In this document: positions 26,926 to 36,196 of the stretch, one piece after another
Layout: every line of letters starts with the position of its first letter
Position numbering within the stretch: position 1 is the stretch's first letter
DNA from: Silvania confinis
Lineage (GTDB): Bacteria > Pseudomonadota > Gammaproteobacteria > Enterobacterales > Enterobacteriaceae
Assembly: GCF_025564085.1 (NCBI RefSeq)
Contig: NZ_JAMGZJ010000078.1
Location: forward strand, 868,001-932,000
Direction: 5' to 3'
Length of the DNA: 64,000 bases
The notes under the pieces: generated by a model
Seen by the model: only the letters and a program-made list of their open reading frames with translations
What the model was told of the DNA's origin: nothing
Databases searched by the model: none
Position numbers and translations under genes: made by a program

Positions 26926-28608
26926 TTAGCCTCGACGCTGATGACGCATCAGCAGGATCACCGGCAGGACGCCTGCCAGCACAATCAACAGGGCGGCGAT
27001 GGCCCCGTCTTCATACGTACCACGCGCCGCTTCGGCGTAAAGCAGGGTGGCGAGGGTTTCAAAGTTAACCGGGCGCAGCAGCAAGGTGGTGGGCAGCTCT
27101 TTCATGGCGTCGGCAAACACCAGCAGAGCGCTGCTGACCAGCGCCGGTCGCAGCAGCGGAAAGTGGACGCGGGTAAAGGTGCGGCCACCGCTTTCGCCAA
27201 GCGATCGTGAGGCCTGCTCAAGCGTCGGCGGAATACGCGCCAGTCCGGAATCCAGCGCCCCGATGGCAATGGTCTGAAAGCGGATCGCACAGCAGATAAC
27301 CAGCAGAATACCCGCCGACATTAGCGGCAGCCCCCGCATGCCCAGCAGGTCTGCCAGCCATCTGTCCAGCGTCATCGCGGGCGTCAGAAAACCGATAGCC
27401 AGAATGGTGCCCGGTACGGCGTAGCCCAGCGAGGCCAGCCGCATCACCCCGCGACGCACCCCCGGGACCGGATTGCCCAGCGCCATGTGCCGCGCGTTCC
27501 ATGCCACGACCATACTCACCGTTACCACCACCAGGGTCACGCCTGCGGCCAGCGTCAGGGTATTTTGCAGCGCGCCCAGCAGCTGGGATGAGAGCGGCGA
27601 ATCGTCCGCCAGCCGCTTTGCGCTCTCCCAGGCGAGAAAGCTGACCGGGGCGACAAACCCCAGCACCACGGGCAGGGCCACCAGCGCACACAGCAGGCCG
27701 CCGCGCCAGCCGCATACCTTAACCGGTGCCATTTCGCGACTGCTGCGGCTGCTAAAACCCTGCTTCGAGCGGCCATGAAGCTCAACCGACAAAATAGCGA
27801 AAATTAACACCAGCATCAGGCAGGCGATTTGTGCCGCGGCGGCGAGATCGGAGCGGGTAATCCAGGTGGTATATACCGTGACCGTCAGGGTCTGGACGCC
27901 AAGAAACTCGGAAGCGCCGATGTCATTCAGGGTTTCGAGCAGGGCCAGGCTCAGCCCGACCGCCAGCGCCGGGCGTGCCATCGGCAGCGCCACCCGGAAG
28001 AACGCTCCCGTGGCGCTACAGCCGAGGGTCCGCGCTGCCTCCAGCAGGTTGGCCGGTTGGCTGATAAACATCGCCCGGGTGGTTAAATAGACGTAGGGAT
28101 ACAGCACCAGCCCAAGCAGCAGGATCGCCCCGGGTAAGGAGCGCAGGTCCGGCAGGCGGAACTGGCGCGGGCTGTCATAACCCAGCATCCAGCGCAGCGC
28201 GGTTTGCAGCGGACCAATCGGGTGCAGCAGATCCAGCCAGGCAAAGGCCACAATGTAGGTAGGCATCGCCAGCGGCAGCAGCAGCGCCCAGCTCAGCAGC
28301 TGGCGGCCCGGGAACGACCAGGCGGTTACCGCCCAGGCGCAGCCGACGCCAATCATCGTCACCATCAGCCCCACGCCCGTCAGCAGCAGGGCGGTGTTCA
28401 TGACGGCGGTGGGCAGCACAAAGCGCAGCAGGTGCTGCCAGTGGGAGAGATCCGCGTGGAAAGCCTGCCAGACCAGCGCCAGAATCGGGGCGCAGACGCC
28501 CAGCGCAATCAGGATTGCGGTAAGGTTCAGGGGGGTAAAAAGCGACTGCGGCCCGGAAACCAGGCCGCGGATCGTGGTTAATCCCGACGATTTATTGATC
28601 GAATCCAA
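26926..28608 (-). CDS. Ferric iron ABC transporter, fused permease (SfuB/FbpB-like)
   Basis: 560-residue double permease, about twelve helices, with two BPD-transporter halves each carrying an EAA loop (LLEAARTLGCSATGAFFRVAL and LEQASRSLGESGGRTFTRVHF). This fusion is standard for Fe(III) transporters of the SfuB/FbpB type. The start is taken at the TTG at 28608, which overlaps the binding-protein gene by 17 bases; the exact start is uncertain because no strong ribosome binding site is seen. Confidence 0.88.
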   Translation of the reverse strand: MDSINKSSGLTTIRGLVSGPQSLFTPLNLTAILIALGVCAPILALVWQAFHADLSHWQHLLRFVLPTAVMNTALLLTGVGLMVTMIGVGCAWAVTAWSFPGRQLLSWALLLPLAMPTYIVAFAWLDLLHPIGPLQTALRWMLGYDSPRQFRLPDLRSLPGAILLLGLVLYPYVYLTTRAMFISQPANLLEAARTLGCSATGAFFRVALPMARPALAVGLSLALLETLNDIGASEFLGVQTLTVTVYTTWITRSDLAAAAQIACLMLVLIFAILSVELHGRSKQGFSSRSSREMAPVKVCGWRGGLLCALVALPVVLGFVAPVSFLAWESAKRLADDSPLSSQLLGALQNTLTLAAGVTLVVVTVSMVVAWNARHMALGNPVPGVRRGVMRLASLGYAVPGTILAIGFLTPAMTLDRWLADLLGMRGLPLMSAGILLVICCAIRFQTIAIGALDSGLARIPPTLEQASRSLGESGGRTFTRVHFPLLRPALVSSALLVFADAMKELPTTLLLRPVNFETLATLLYAEAARGTYEDGAIAALLIVLAGVLPVILLMRHQRRG

Positions 28609-29635
28609 CTTTATCTACCAGCAGGCTTGCCTGTTTACGGTGCTTCACAATCTCGGTCAGCGGGATGTTGTCGACGTTAATCTCGCCGATAGCTTCGCTG
28701 ATAATCGGATCCAGCGCCACGCCCTTCAGCACCGGGTATTCATAGTTGGCTCTGGCATAGATTTGCTGAGCAGGTGCGGAGACTAAGTACTCCATCAGCT
28801 TAATGGCGTTGTCTTTATTGGGCGCATGGCGTGCAACGGCCGCGCCGCTGATATTGACGTGGGTGCCGCCATTTTCGAATGTCGGTTTCACGACTTTGAT
28901 GGCATCCCCCCATTTGCGGGCATCGCTGCCTTCTTTGGCGCTCTTCATCTGCCCCACGTAGTAAGAGTTGGCCAGGCCCATATCACAGATCCCGCCAAGG
29001 ATATCGCGGGCAACGTCGCGGTCACCGCCGGTGGCTTTACGCGCCAGGTTGTCCTTCACGCCGCGCAGCCAGGTTTCGGTTTTGGCTTCGCCATGGTGGG
29101 AGATCATCGCCGCCACCAGCGCGGTATTGTAAGGATGCTGGCCAGAGCGCAGGCAGACTTTGCCTTTAAACTCCGGGCTGGCGAGCTGCTCGTAATGCCA
29201 CTTGTCGATCGGCAGATCTTTGTCGGCATACAGCACCCTGGCGCGCATGGACAGCGCAAACCACTGGTTATCCTCAGCACGCAGGTTGGTCGGGATCGCC
29301 GCTTTCAGGGTGGCTGAATCCACCGGCTGGGTCACACCCGCCTCGACCAGATCAACCAGGTTACCGACATCGACGGCCATCAGCAGATCGGCGGGGGAGT
29401 TTGCGCCTTCGGCTTTGACTCTCTCCAGCATGCCGTCCTTGATGTAGACGGTGTTCACTTTGATCCCGCTACTCTGGGTCCAGCTATCAAGCAGCGGCTG
29501 AATCAGGCCGGGTTCACGGGTGGTGTACAGGGTTAGATCGTCGTTCGCCATGGCGGAGAAGCTTACGGGGATCATCAGAGCGGATGCCAGCGTGATGCGG
29601 CGCAGTCCGGCGCGAGGCAAAGCAAACTGTTTCAT
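28592..29635 (-). CDS. Ferric iron-binding periplasmic protein (SfuA/FbpA-like)
   Basis: 347 residues with a signal peptide ending SFSAMA-ND. The mature protein is an Fe(III)-binding protein: it opens DLTLYTTREPGLIQPLLDSW and holds the paired tyrosines of the metal site in the stretch GLANSYYVGQM. The last part (LMEYLVSAPAQQIYARANYE) is typical of the family. It captures ferric iron, free or from siderophores, in the periplasm for the downstream permease and ATPase. A Fur-like box lies about 65 bases upstream. Confidence 0.9.
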   Translation of the reverse strand: MKQFALPRAGLRRITLASALMIPVSFSAMANDDLTLYTTREPGLIQPLLDSWTQSSGIKVNTVYIKDGMLERVKAEGANSPADLLMAVDVGNLVDLVEAGVTQPVDSATLKAAIPTNLRAEDNQWFALSMRARVLYADKDLPIDKWHYEQLASPEFKGKVCLRSGQHPYNTALVAAMISHHGEAKTETWLRGVKDNLARKATGGDRDVARDILGGICDMGLANSYYVGQMKSAKEGSDARKWGDAIKVVKPTFENGGTHVNISGAAVARHAPNKDNAIKLMEYLVSAPAQQIYARANYEYPVLKGVALDPIISEAIGEINVDNIPLTEIVKHRKQASLLVDKVGFDQ

Positions 29636-29698
29636 TGCGTGTTTTCCTGTTGAGAGAGAGTCAAAACAAACCCAGCCTGAACACTCATCACTGAGTGA

Positions 29699-29717
29699 TT
29701 AATTGATAATCAATATC
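29699..29717 (-). promoter_or_regulatory. Fur box upstream of the ferric iron transporter
   Basis: The 19 bases match the Fur consensus GATAATGATAATCATTATC at 14 positions, with GATAATCAATATC giving 12 of 13 in its right part. It lies about 65 bases before the binding-protein start in an AT-rich promoter, where Fur-Fe would block transcription when iron is plentiful. Confidence 0.6.
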
Positions 29718-29894
29718 ATTTACTTTGTTATATAATTAAAACAATTATTACATTGCTTTACATTGTCAGGTGGGGAAGACCCCTGTCCCGGCCCCAGGTC
29801 GCGCCTTTCTGGAAGACGCCTCGCAAACCCTGAAAGTAACTCTGGGTAATTAAGGGTTAGCTCTTTTTTTCACTGAATTAGGGTCGTAAAGTGA

Positions 29895-30074
29895 CTGCGT
29901 TGCGGCACATCCGCAATCGGGCGTAGGAACCCGTATTCCACATTGCGATATCACGATGTCGCGGCAGCGCTGATTTTTTGCTATCACGGTGGCGCTGGCG
30001 GAGCAGCTGCAAGGCTGGCCGTTTTCTATGTGGGCGGTATTCCTACCTCTGTCAGCGCTGCCCCCCGAGCGTAG
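29895..30074 (+). CDS. Possible Ash-like phage peptide frame
   Basis: An open frame of 59 codons without ATG ends with ARLAVFYVGGIPTSVSAAPRA, which strongly recalls the Ash-type peptides encoded in immunity regions of P4-like satellite phages and prophages. The DNA around it carries the recurrent GTAGGAAC words (29922 and 30071). The start codon is uncertain and it may be an RNA-coding region rather than a protein. It ends 45 bases before the 151-residue gene. Confidence 0.35.
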   Translation: MRCGTSAIGRRNPYSTLRYHDVAAALIFCYHGGAGGAAARLAVFYVGGIPTSVSAAPRA

Positions 30075-30119
30075 GAACTCACCGGGTGGTTAATGGAATT
30101 ACATGTAGAGGATGCCAAG

Positions 30120-30575
30120 ATGGCTACTATCCCAACCCTGTTGCACTCAAAATCTGACGAAAGCGTTGTTGATCACCTTATTGCCCGGCCACTGCCGGAG
30201 TCGGCAGATCGCTTTGAGGTCGCCGATAACTGCACTGCCCTGGTCTGCGTGCTGATTGAAACCGACGACAGCGCCACCCGCGCCGTACTTTGTGACCGTT
30301 TGCTGCACGCCCTGGGCCAGCTGCGAGCCCTCTGCGATACCGAGCTGCCACCGGCGCTTATCGCGCAATTGATCGAGGGGGAAAAACTCACCTCCAGCGT
30401 GCCGGACTGCTGGCAGGAAACATCGGTGCAATTGGACTACGCCATGGCGCTCACGCAGGCCATTGCAGGCGGAACGCTGCCCGCCGAGGTTGCGAAAGCA
30501 TTAACGGGGCTGCTGCACGATATGGTCTGGCTGCTGGCTGAGTATGTGAAGGAGCCGTATATCAGCGCGCACTGA
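30120..30575 (+). CDS. Unknown 151-residue protein beside a P4-like immunity region
   Basis: 151 residues from the ATG at 30120 (MATIPTLLHSKSDESV), preceded by GAGG at 8 bases; an upstream ATG at 30093 has no site. The protein is soluble, acidic and alpha-helical in pattern, with no domain I recognise. Satellite phage P4 carries a gene named orf151 near its immunity region, but I cannot confirm sequence similarity. No integrase, primase or capsid-size gene is nearby, so this is either a remnant or a small standalone cargo. Confidence 0.6.
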   Translation: MATIPTLLHSKSDESVVDHLIARPLPESADRFEVADNCTALVCVLIETDDSATRAVLCDRLLHALGQLRALCDTELPPALIAQLIEGEKLTSSVPDCWQETSVQLDYAMALTQAIAGGTLPAEVAKALTGLLHDMVWLLAEYVKEPYISAH

Positions 30576-30666
30576 ACACGCCAGTTCAGAGGGTGATGTG
30601 ATGAAGGGGCTCGGTGAGCCCCTTTGCGATGTGGGAGGGGCAGTAAGTCACTACCGTTGGGAACCG

Positions 30667-32634
30667 TTACGCTCCCCCGGTGTGCGTCCGTTTGTGGCTG
30701 TGGATTAGACCGTATCTGATTTTGTCCTCAACACATGGCTGCGGTTTACCGAACAGATAGCCTTGGGCGAGATCGCAGCCCAGAGCCTGCAGACTTTCCA
30801 GTTGATCCTCGGTTTCAACACCTTCTGCAACCGCCTTCATATTGAGGGACTTCGCCATGCCAGTGATGAGTCTGATGATATTCAGCGCGTCTTCCTGAGT
30901 CGATACCGAATTTACAAACGACTTGTCGATTTTGATTTTATCGAAGGCCAGTTTACTCAGCCGCGAAAGTGAAGAGTAACCCGTACCAAAATCATCGATG
31001 GAAATTTTCACACCCCATTCTCTGAGCTTATTCAGGGTGTTCAGCGGCGTACTGTTCTCGGTAAACAGGGAGGACTCCGTCACTTCAAGTTCAAGGCGCT
31101 CAGCCGGCAGCCCGGCGTCTTTCAGAATCGACAGCACTGTTCCGGCAAAGGCTTTGCAGCTGAGCTGGAGTGGAGAGACATTGACTGAAATTTTAATCGG
31201 AACCGCCCACGAGGCTGCTTCCTGGCAGGCCATTTCCAGCACCGATTTCCCCATCTCGTTAATCATTCCTGTTTTTTCAGCAACAGGAATAAAACTATCC
31301 GGCGACAGCAGACCTTTTCGAGGATGTATCCAACGAATAAGGGCTTCATAACTGTAAATTTCGCGGCTGAACGAATCGACAATAGGCTGATAATAAACCA
31401 CGAATTCTTTATTCTCTATTGCCATGGCCATATCACGCTCAAGGGTTCGGCTTTCTTGCAGCTTATCGAGCATGTGTTGGCGGAAGACTTTTATCTTACC
31501 CGGACCTTCTTTTTTGGCTTCATAAAGGGCGAGGTCGGCAAATTTATAAAGATAGTCGGAACGGCGTTCTGTTTCTGAGATAACAATGCCCACACAAGTG
31601 GTTATATTTATAACCGTGTTGTGAATTGTGTAGGGATGGTTGATGGCATCACATATTTTTTGGGCGCGGGAAACAGCACGGTTTTCGGTCAGGCCAGTGG
31701 AGAGAAATGCAAACTCATCCCCCCCTAAACGATACAGCGTGTCTGACGTCAGGCCCATCGAAATCAGGCGGTTGGAGATCTGGCGTAACAACATATCGCC
31801 GACATCATGACCAAACGTATCGTTGACCTCTTTGAACCGATCTAAATCAAACAGCATCACCGTGACGGCATGATTATTTTCTTCTGCGATTTCGATTGTG
31901 CTGTTTAAATTTTCCCAGAAAAACTGGCGGTTATTCATCTCGGTAAGCGAATCATGATAGACGTCATATTCCAGTTTGCTATTCTGGATTTGCAGCTGTT
32001 CTTTAGAACTCTGCAGCTCTTCAGCAAGGCTCTTAACCTGGCGATGCGCCTGCAGAATATTTCTGTTTTGATAGAATATCAGTACGCCGAGTATCGCACT
32101 CAGAATTATCAACAGTACAGAGGTCGCGGAATAAATATAGTACAGCGTTTGAATTTTTAGGTTGGCATTATTGATCGAGCTAATATCTTTATCTAATGCA
32201 CCGGATGAAAGACGGCTCAGTGGCGCATCTAGCGCATGCATTATTTTCAGGTAGTCCTGAATTTCTGAACGGTTCATTTTATCCAGATTAAGATCCAGAT
32301 ATTCAAGCGTCTGTGCAAGCTTTGCCGCCAGCTCAGAATAGGCGTTGTTTTTTTCTATATAATGGCCTAAATCGCCTTCTTTCATTAAATCACTTTGGCT
32401 GAGCATAATATCGAGACGCATGCGCACTTCATCGAACGGCATCGTGTCATCGATAGTGTAAAGACTCAGCCATGATTCGAAGCGGTAATATTCGGATACC
32501 AGCTGGGCTGCAGACCATGAATCGGTGTAATGAGTCAGTTTCTGCAACTCTTGTTGCCTTTCATGTACCAGGAAAGAGACATACCCGGTAGAGATGAAAA
32601 GGGAAAATATGATGCCCGCCAGTATCCTGTTCAT
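30667..32634 (-). CDS. Membrane GGDEF-EAL cyclic di-GMP enzyme
   Basis: 655 residues: helix at about 5-22, a roughly 150-residue periplasmic helical sensor region, helix at about 175-195, a short coiled coil (LAEELQSSKEQLQIQNSKLE), GGDEF domain with intact GGDEF near 305, and EAL domain with intact EAL near 430 and DDFGTGYSS. Both activities look possible. The gene follows the periplasmic protein gene at 32652 by 17 bases on the same strand, so the two form an operon in which the periplasmic protein may control the sensor region. The ligand is unknown. Confidence 0.9.
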   Translation of the reverse strand: MNRILAGIIFSLFISTGYVSFLVHERQQELQKLTHYTDSWSAAQLVSEYYRFESWLSLYTIDDTMPFDEVRMRLDIMLSQSDLMKEGDLGHYIEKNNAYSELAAKLAQTLEYLDLNLDKMNRSEIQDYLKIMHALDAPLSRLSSGALDKDISSINNANLKIQTLYYIYSATSVLLIILSAILGVLIFYQNRNILQAHRQVKSLAEELQSSKEQLQIQNSKLEYDVYHDSLTEMNNRQFFWENLNSTIEIAEENNHAVTVMLFDLDRFKEVNDTFGHDVGDMLLRQISNRLISMGLTSDTLYRLGGDEFAFLSTGLTENRAVSRAQKICDAINHPYTIHNTVINITTCVGIVISETERRSDYLYKFADLALYEAKKEGPGKIKVFRQHMLDKLQESRTLERDMAMAIENKEFVVYYQPIVDSFSREIYSYEALIRWIHPRKGLLSPDSFIPVAEKTGMINEMGKSVLEMACQEAASWAVPIKISVNVSPLQLSCKAFAGTVLSILKDAGLPAERLELEVTESSLFTENSTPLNTLNKLREWGVKISIDDFGTGYSSLSRLSKLAFDKIKIDKSFVNSVSTQEDALNIIRLITGMAKSLNMKAVAEGVETEDQLESLQALGCDLAQGYLFGKPQPCVEDKIRYGLIHSHKRTHTGGA

Positions 32635-32651
32635 GATGCTCCTCTGAACTT

Positions 32652-33146
32652 CTACTCAATATTCATGCTGCTGATCTGCCATGCAGACCTTGAATAAAAA
32701 ATCTGATTATTCAGTTCTGGGATACTGTCATAAGGGTACACAATGAAGAGCGGGCCTTTATCACGGATACGCATATATTCACCGTTGATTTTTAACGCCA
32801 GAATCACATTGTATTTTTTAAAATCATCGAGAGGGACAACGGTAGTGTAGTCATTGAGTGCAGTGACCTTAACGACGGTGCCTTTTGCTCCGACATAATC
32901 CATCAGCTTTTGCAGTGGAATACCCGTAAAGGTAGTGCGTCCATTATACCAGGGAGAGGTCGTCTGGAAACTCACCATGCCCAGTTTCTCAAGGCTGGCG
33001 ATATCAAAAACGGCTTTGCCGTCTTCATTGGTATTTTCAATCTTACCGGACAGCGTTAAAAGGACTTTACCGGTAGGTTTAGAAAGTTCCCCCGCCCAGA
33101 GCTGTGTGGAGACCACCAGAGTTAACAACATGACAATTAACCGCAT
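32652..33146 (-). CDS. Periplasmic protein with oxidoreductase molybdopterin-binding-like fold
   Basis: 164 residues with a signal peptide (MRLIVMLLTLVVSTQLWA). The mature part resembles the sulphite-oxidase-type domain (LTLSGKIEN, WYNGRTTFTGIPLQKLMDYV, YNVILALKINGEYMRIRDKGP and IVYPYD). The cofactor-ligating cysteine of true molybdoenzymes is not apparent (residues around TTSPWYNGR hold no Cys), so it likely binds another ligand or none. It is first in a two-gene operon with a GGDEF-EAL protein, a pairing I recall from other proteobacteria, which suggests a signalling role. Confidence 0.72.
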   Translation of the reverse strand: MRLIVMLLTLVVSTQLWAGELSKPTGKVLLTLSGKIENTNEDGKAVFDIASLEKLGMVSFQTTSPWYNGRTTFTGIPLQKLMDYVGAKGTVVKVTALNDYTTVVPLDDFKKYNVILALKINGEYMRIRDKGPLFIVYPYDSIPELNNQIFYSRSAWQISSMNIE

Positions 33147-33355
33147 TCTAACCTCACCTTAATCCCGGATTTAACAGAATTATAATTTAGTTATTAGGCT
33201 ATTAACATATGCGGCCTGGCTATTATTGCTGTTATGATTCGATTAGTGATTTAAGTTATTAAAATCAGCACGTTAACAGTTTTCGATTTTTTTAATAATG
33301 ATTAAGTGGTGAAGGTGTTGTTGTTAAGTTGCGCTGAAATTGATTGTGTCTGTAC

Positions 33356-33378
33356 AAAAAACAAACCCTCCGTAGGGT
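33356..33378 (-). terminator. fecE terminator within a larger palindrome
   Basis: On the minus strand ACCCT-ACGG-AGGGT is followed by TTGTTTTTTG, about 100 bases after fecE. It sits inside a wider imperfect palindrome whose arms are CTGTACAAAAAACAAACC (33350-33367) and GGTTTATTTTTGTACAG (33408-33424). The rest of the 330-base gap (33147-33476) is AT-rich and should contain the promoter of the 33146 operon. Confidence 0.55.
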
Positions 33379-33476
33379 CAGGCCAAATATAAACGCATTC
33401 CCATAAAGGTTTATTTTTGTACAGCCACAGCAGCATTGTGTTGAGCGACGTTGTCCGTTACGGATAAATAGCGTTC

Positions 33477-34244
33477 TCACACCACCACACACATCGGTCT
33501 GCCCGACAGGGGCTCCGGGTGTATTTGGGCTTCCACGCTGAACACGGTTTTGAGTAATGCCGGGTTCATCACCTCGTGCGGCGCGCCTTGCGCCATCACC
33601 CGGCCATTGGCCAGCACCACCAGATGATCGCAATAACGGCTGGCCTGATTCAGGTCGTGCAGCACCGCCACCACGGTTTTTCCCTGCGTTTTCAGCTCGC
33701 CCATCAGACGCATCAGCTCCACCTGGTGATTGATATCGAGATAGGTGGTGGGCTCATCAAGCAGCACCATCGGCGTATCCTGAGCCAGCACCATCGCCAG
33801 AAACGCCCGCTGACGCTGGCCGCCGGACAGTTCGCTGACGCGACGCTCGGCCAGGCTGTGGGTCTGAGTCTGGTTCATTGCCACGTTGACCCGCGCATTG
33901 TCTTCTGTCGAAAGCCGACCCCACAGCGACAGCCACGGGCTGCGGCCATAAGCCACCAGTTCCCGGACGGTGATCCCCTCGGGGGTTAAGTGATGTTGCG
34001 GCAGCAGCGCCAGCCGCTGTGCCAGCTGGCGGGAAGAGAGGGTGTTGATCGGCGTGTGGTCCAGCAGCACGCCGCCGGACTGCGGGGCTAACAGGCGCGA
34101 AAAGCAGTTTAGCAGCGTTGATTTTCCACAGCCGTTAGGCCCGAGCAGGGCGGTGATTTTCCCGGCGGGCAACGTGAGTGACAGCCCATCGAGCACGGTT
34201 TGCGCCCCGTAGCGCAGGGTCAGATTTTCAGTACGTAATGTCAT
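33477..34244 (-). CDS. fecE: Ferric citrate ABC transporter, ATPase FecE
   Basis: 255 residues, E. coli length, with Walker A GPNGCGKST (35-43), signature LSGGQRQRAFLAMVLAQ and Walker B VLLDEPTTYLD. It powers FecCD to import iron from ferric citrate delivered by FecB. The C-terminus ends HPEPLSGRPMCVVV, nearly as in E. coli. Its start abuts the fecD stop. It is the last gene of fecABCDE and is followed by a terminator. Confidence 0.96.
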   Translation of the reverse strand: MTLRTENLTLRYGAQTVLDGLSLTLPAGKITALLGPNGCGKSTLLNCFSRLLAPQSGGVLLDHTPINTLSSRQLAQRLALLPQHHLTPEGITVRELVAYGRSPWLSLWGRLSTEDNARVNVAMNQTQTHSLAERRVSELSGGQRQRAFLAMVLAQDTPMVLLDEPTTYLDINHQVELMRLMGELKTQGKTVVAVLHDLNQASRYCDHLVVLANGRVMAQGAPHEVMNPALLKTVFSVEAQIHPEPLSGRPMCVVV

Positions 34245-35201
34245 TTATCGCATTCTCACAAGCAGCCAGACAAACCAGGGGGCGCCAATAATGGCGGTCA
34301 GCACGCCCGCCGGCAGCTCCAGCGGGGGATGAATAATGCGCGCCAGCAGATCGGCAATTACCAGCAATAACGCCCCCGTCAGTGCCGAAACAGGCAGCAG
34401 CCAGCGGTGACGCCCGCCGGTGATGCGGCGCACCATGTGCGGCACCACCAGGCCGATAAAGCTGATGGGGCCACAGACCGCAACGCCGGTGGCCGTCATG
34501 GCGACCGCCAGCATTAAGCCCCAGAACTGGATGCGCGGCACCGTCACCCCAAGGGTGGCGGCGCGCGCATCGCCCAGCGCCAGCAGGTCGAGATCGCGGC
34601 AAAAACGCAGGCTCAGCGGCAGGAACAGGAGCAGCAGCGGGACGGCAGTCTTCACAAAGCTCCAGTCGCGTCCCCACAGGCTGCCGGTCAGCCACAGCAG
34701 GGCGCTGTTAACCTCCTGCGGGCGCGACAGCATCAGATAATCCGTCAGGCTCGCCCAGCAGGCGGAGAGCGCCACGCCTGTCAACGCCAGCTTCATCGGC
34801 TGGGTGGTATTCGCCAGCATTCGCAGCAGCAACAGGCCCGCCATGCCGCCAGCAAACGCCAGCAGCGGCAGGAAGATAACTGGCAGCGAAGGCAACAGCA
34901 GCAGCGCCCCCACCGAGGCCAGGCTGGCGGCGTGGTTGACGCCGAGAATATCCGGCGAGGCCAGCGGGTTACGCACGATCCCCTGCACCAGCACGCCCGC
35001 CACCGCCAGCGCGGCACCGACAAACAGCGCCAGCAGCAGGCGCGGCAGGCGATAGTCCATCAGCACGTAATAATGCGTGCGCCCGGGCTGCCAGTCGGTC
35101 AGCAGGGCGCGCCACGGCACCGGGATCACCCCCATCTGCAACGACAGCAGGGCACATCCCGCCAGCGCGAGGGTGATGATCATCACCAGCATTATCTTCA
35201 T
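34245..35201 (-). CDS. fecD: Ferric citrate ABC transporter, permease FecD
   Basis: 318-residue BtuC/FecCD-family permease with about ten helices. Conserved blocks include LDLLALGDARAATLGV and GPISFIGLVVPHMVRRITGG, the second being the family's cytoplasmic coupling region. Its start overlaps the fecC stop by four bases. It dimerises with FecC in the inner membrane. The gene order fecB-fecC-fecD-fecE is intact. Confidence 0.95.
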   Translation of the reverse strand: MKIMLVMIITLALAGCALLSLQMGVIPVPWRALLTDWQPGRTHYYVLMDYRLPRLLLALFVGAALAVAGVLVQGIVRNPLASPDILGVNHAASLASVGALLLLPSLPVIFLPLLAFAGGMAGLLLLRMLANTTQPMKLALTGVALSACWASLTDYLMLSRPQEVNSALLWLTGSLWGRDWSFVKTAVPLLLLFLPLSLRFCRDLDLLALGDARAATLGVTVPRIQFWGLMLAVAMTATGVAVCGPISFIGLVVPHMVRRITGGRHRWLLPVSALTGALLLVIADLLARIIHPPLELPAGVLTAIIGAPWFVWLLVRMR

Positions 35202-36196
35202 CCGCGCCTCCTGACCAGCCAGACGAAGCAGGGCGCGCCAATCAGCGCCAGCACCGCACCTGCAGGCAAATCGCCCGGGAAGGCCAGCGCGCGGGATAAC
35301 ACATCCGCCAGCAGCATCAGGGTTGCCCCGAGCAACATGCTCATCGGCAGCACCTTACGTTGATCGAAGCCAATCCAGAAACGCGCCAGATGCGGCATCA
35401 GCAGGCCGATAAAGGCCACCGGGCCCGCCACGCTGACGCAGGCTCCCACCAGCATCAGCACCAGCAGATTAAGCACCAGGCGCAGCCGGGGCAGGTTCAC
35501 CCCCAGCGTGTGGGCGGTGCTGTCGCTGACGTTGAGCAGGTTGAGCTGATTCGCCAGCAGCAGAACGAGCGGGGCAGCAATCGCAATAACCGGGAACAAT
35601 TGCCAGAAATCCTGCCAGCGGGCGTGGGAGACGCCACCCGCCAGCCAGTAAAAGATGCCATACGCGTTATCTTCCGCCAGCAGCAAGGTAATGCGGGTCA
35701 GGGCCATGCAAAAGGCCGACAGGGCGATCCCGGCGAGGATCAGTTTGTTGCGGTCCTGGGTGTGACGAAATCCGCCCCCGGCGGTCATCACCAGCAGCCA
35801 GCTCACGCCGCCCCCGCAGGCGGCGATAAACGCAAGAGAGTAGCCTGCAAGTGGGGCCGGGCTCAGGGCGCTGGTGAGCGCCATCGCCAGTGCGGCACCG
35901 CTGTTGATGCCCAACAGTGAAGGGGAGGCCATCGGATTGTGGGTCAGGGTTTGCAGCAGCGCGCCCGCGAGCCCCAGGCTGGCACCAATCAGGATGGCCA
36001 CCAGGCTCCTCGGCAGACGCAAATTTTGCACCAGCGCTTCGGGGAGCGTAGGCGTGTGCCAGGGGAGCAATGCGTGCAGGGCGTCCGTCGCAGAAACAGT
36101 AATGGCCGAGTAGCAAAACAGACTCAGCCAGAAAATAGCGATAAGCGCCGCCAGGGGAAGCCCCCACAGCAGCGCCGGATGTCTGAGCGGTTTCAT
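35198..36196 (-). CDS. fecC: Ferric citrate ABC transporter, permease FecC
   Basis: 332-residue permease of the FecCD family, starting MKPLRHPALLWGLPLAAL. Conserved parts include RLPRSLVAILIGASLGLAGA and GPVAFIGLLMPHLARFWIG. It overlaps both neighbours by four bases (fecB upstream, fecD downstream), indicating tight translational coupling. It forms the inner-membrane channel with FecD. Confidence 0.95.
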   Translation of the reverse strand: MKPLRHPALLWGLPLAALIAIFWLSLFCYSAITVSATDALHALLPWHTPTLPEALVQNLRLPRSLVAILIGASLGLAGALLQTLTHNPMASPSLLGINSGAALAMALTSALSPAPLAGYSLAFIAACGGGVSWLLVMTAGGGFRHTQDRNKLILAGIALSAFCMALTRITLLLAEDNAYGIFYWLAGGVSHARWQDFWQLFPVIAIAAPLVLLLANQLNLLNVSDSTAHTLGVNLPRLRLVLNLLVLMLVGACVSVAGPVAFIGLLMPHLARFWIGFDQRKVLPMSMLLGATLMLLADVLSRALAFPGDLPAGAVLALIGAPCFVWLVRRRG

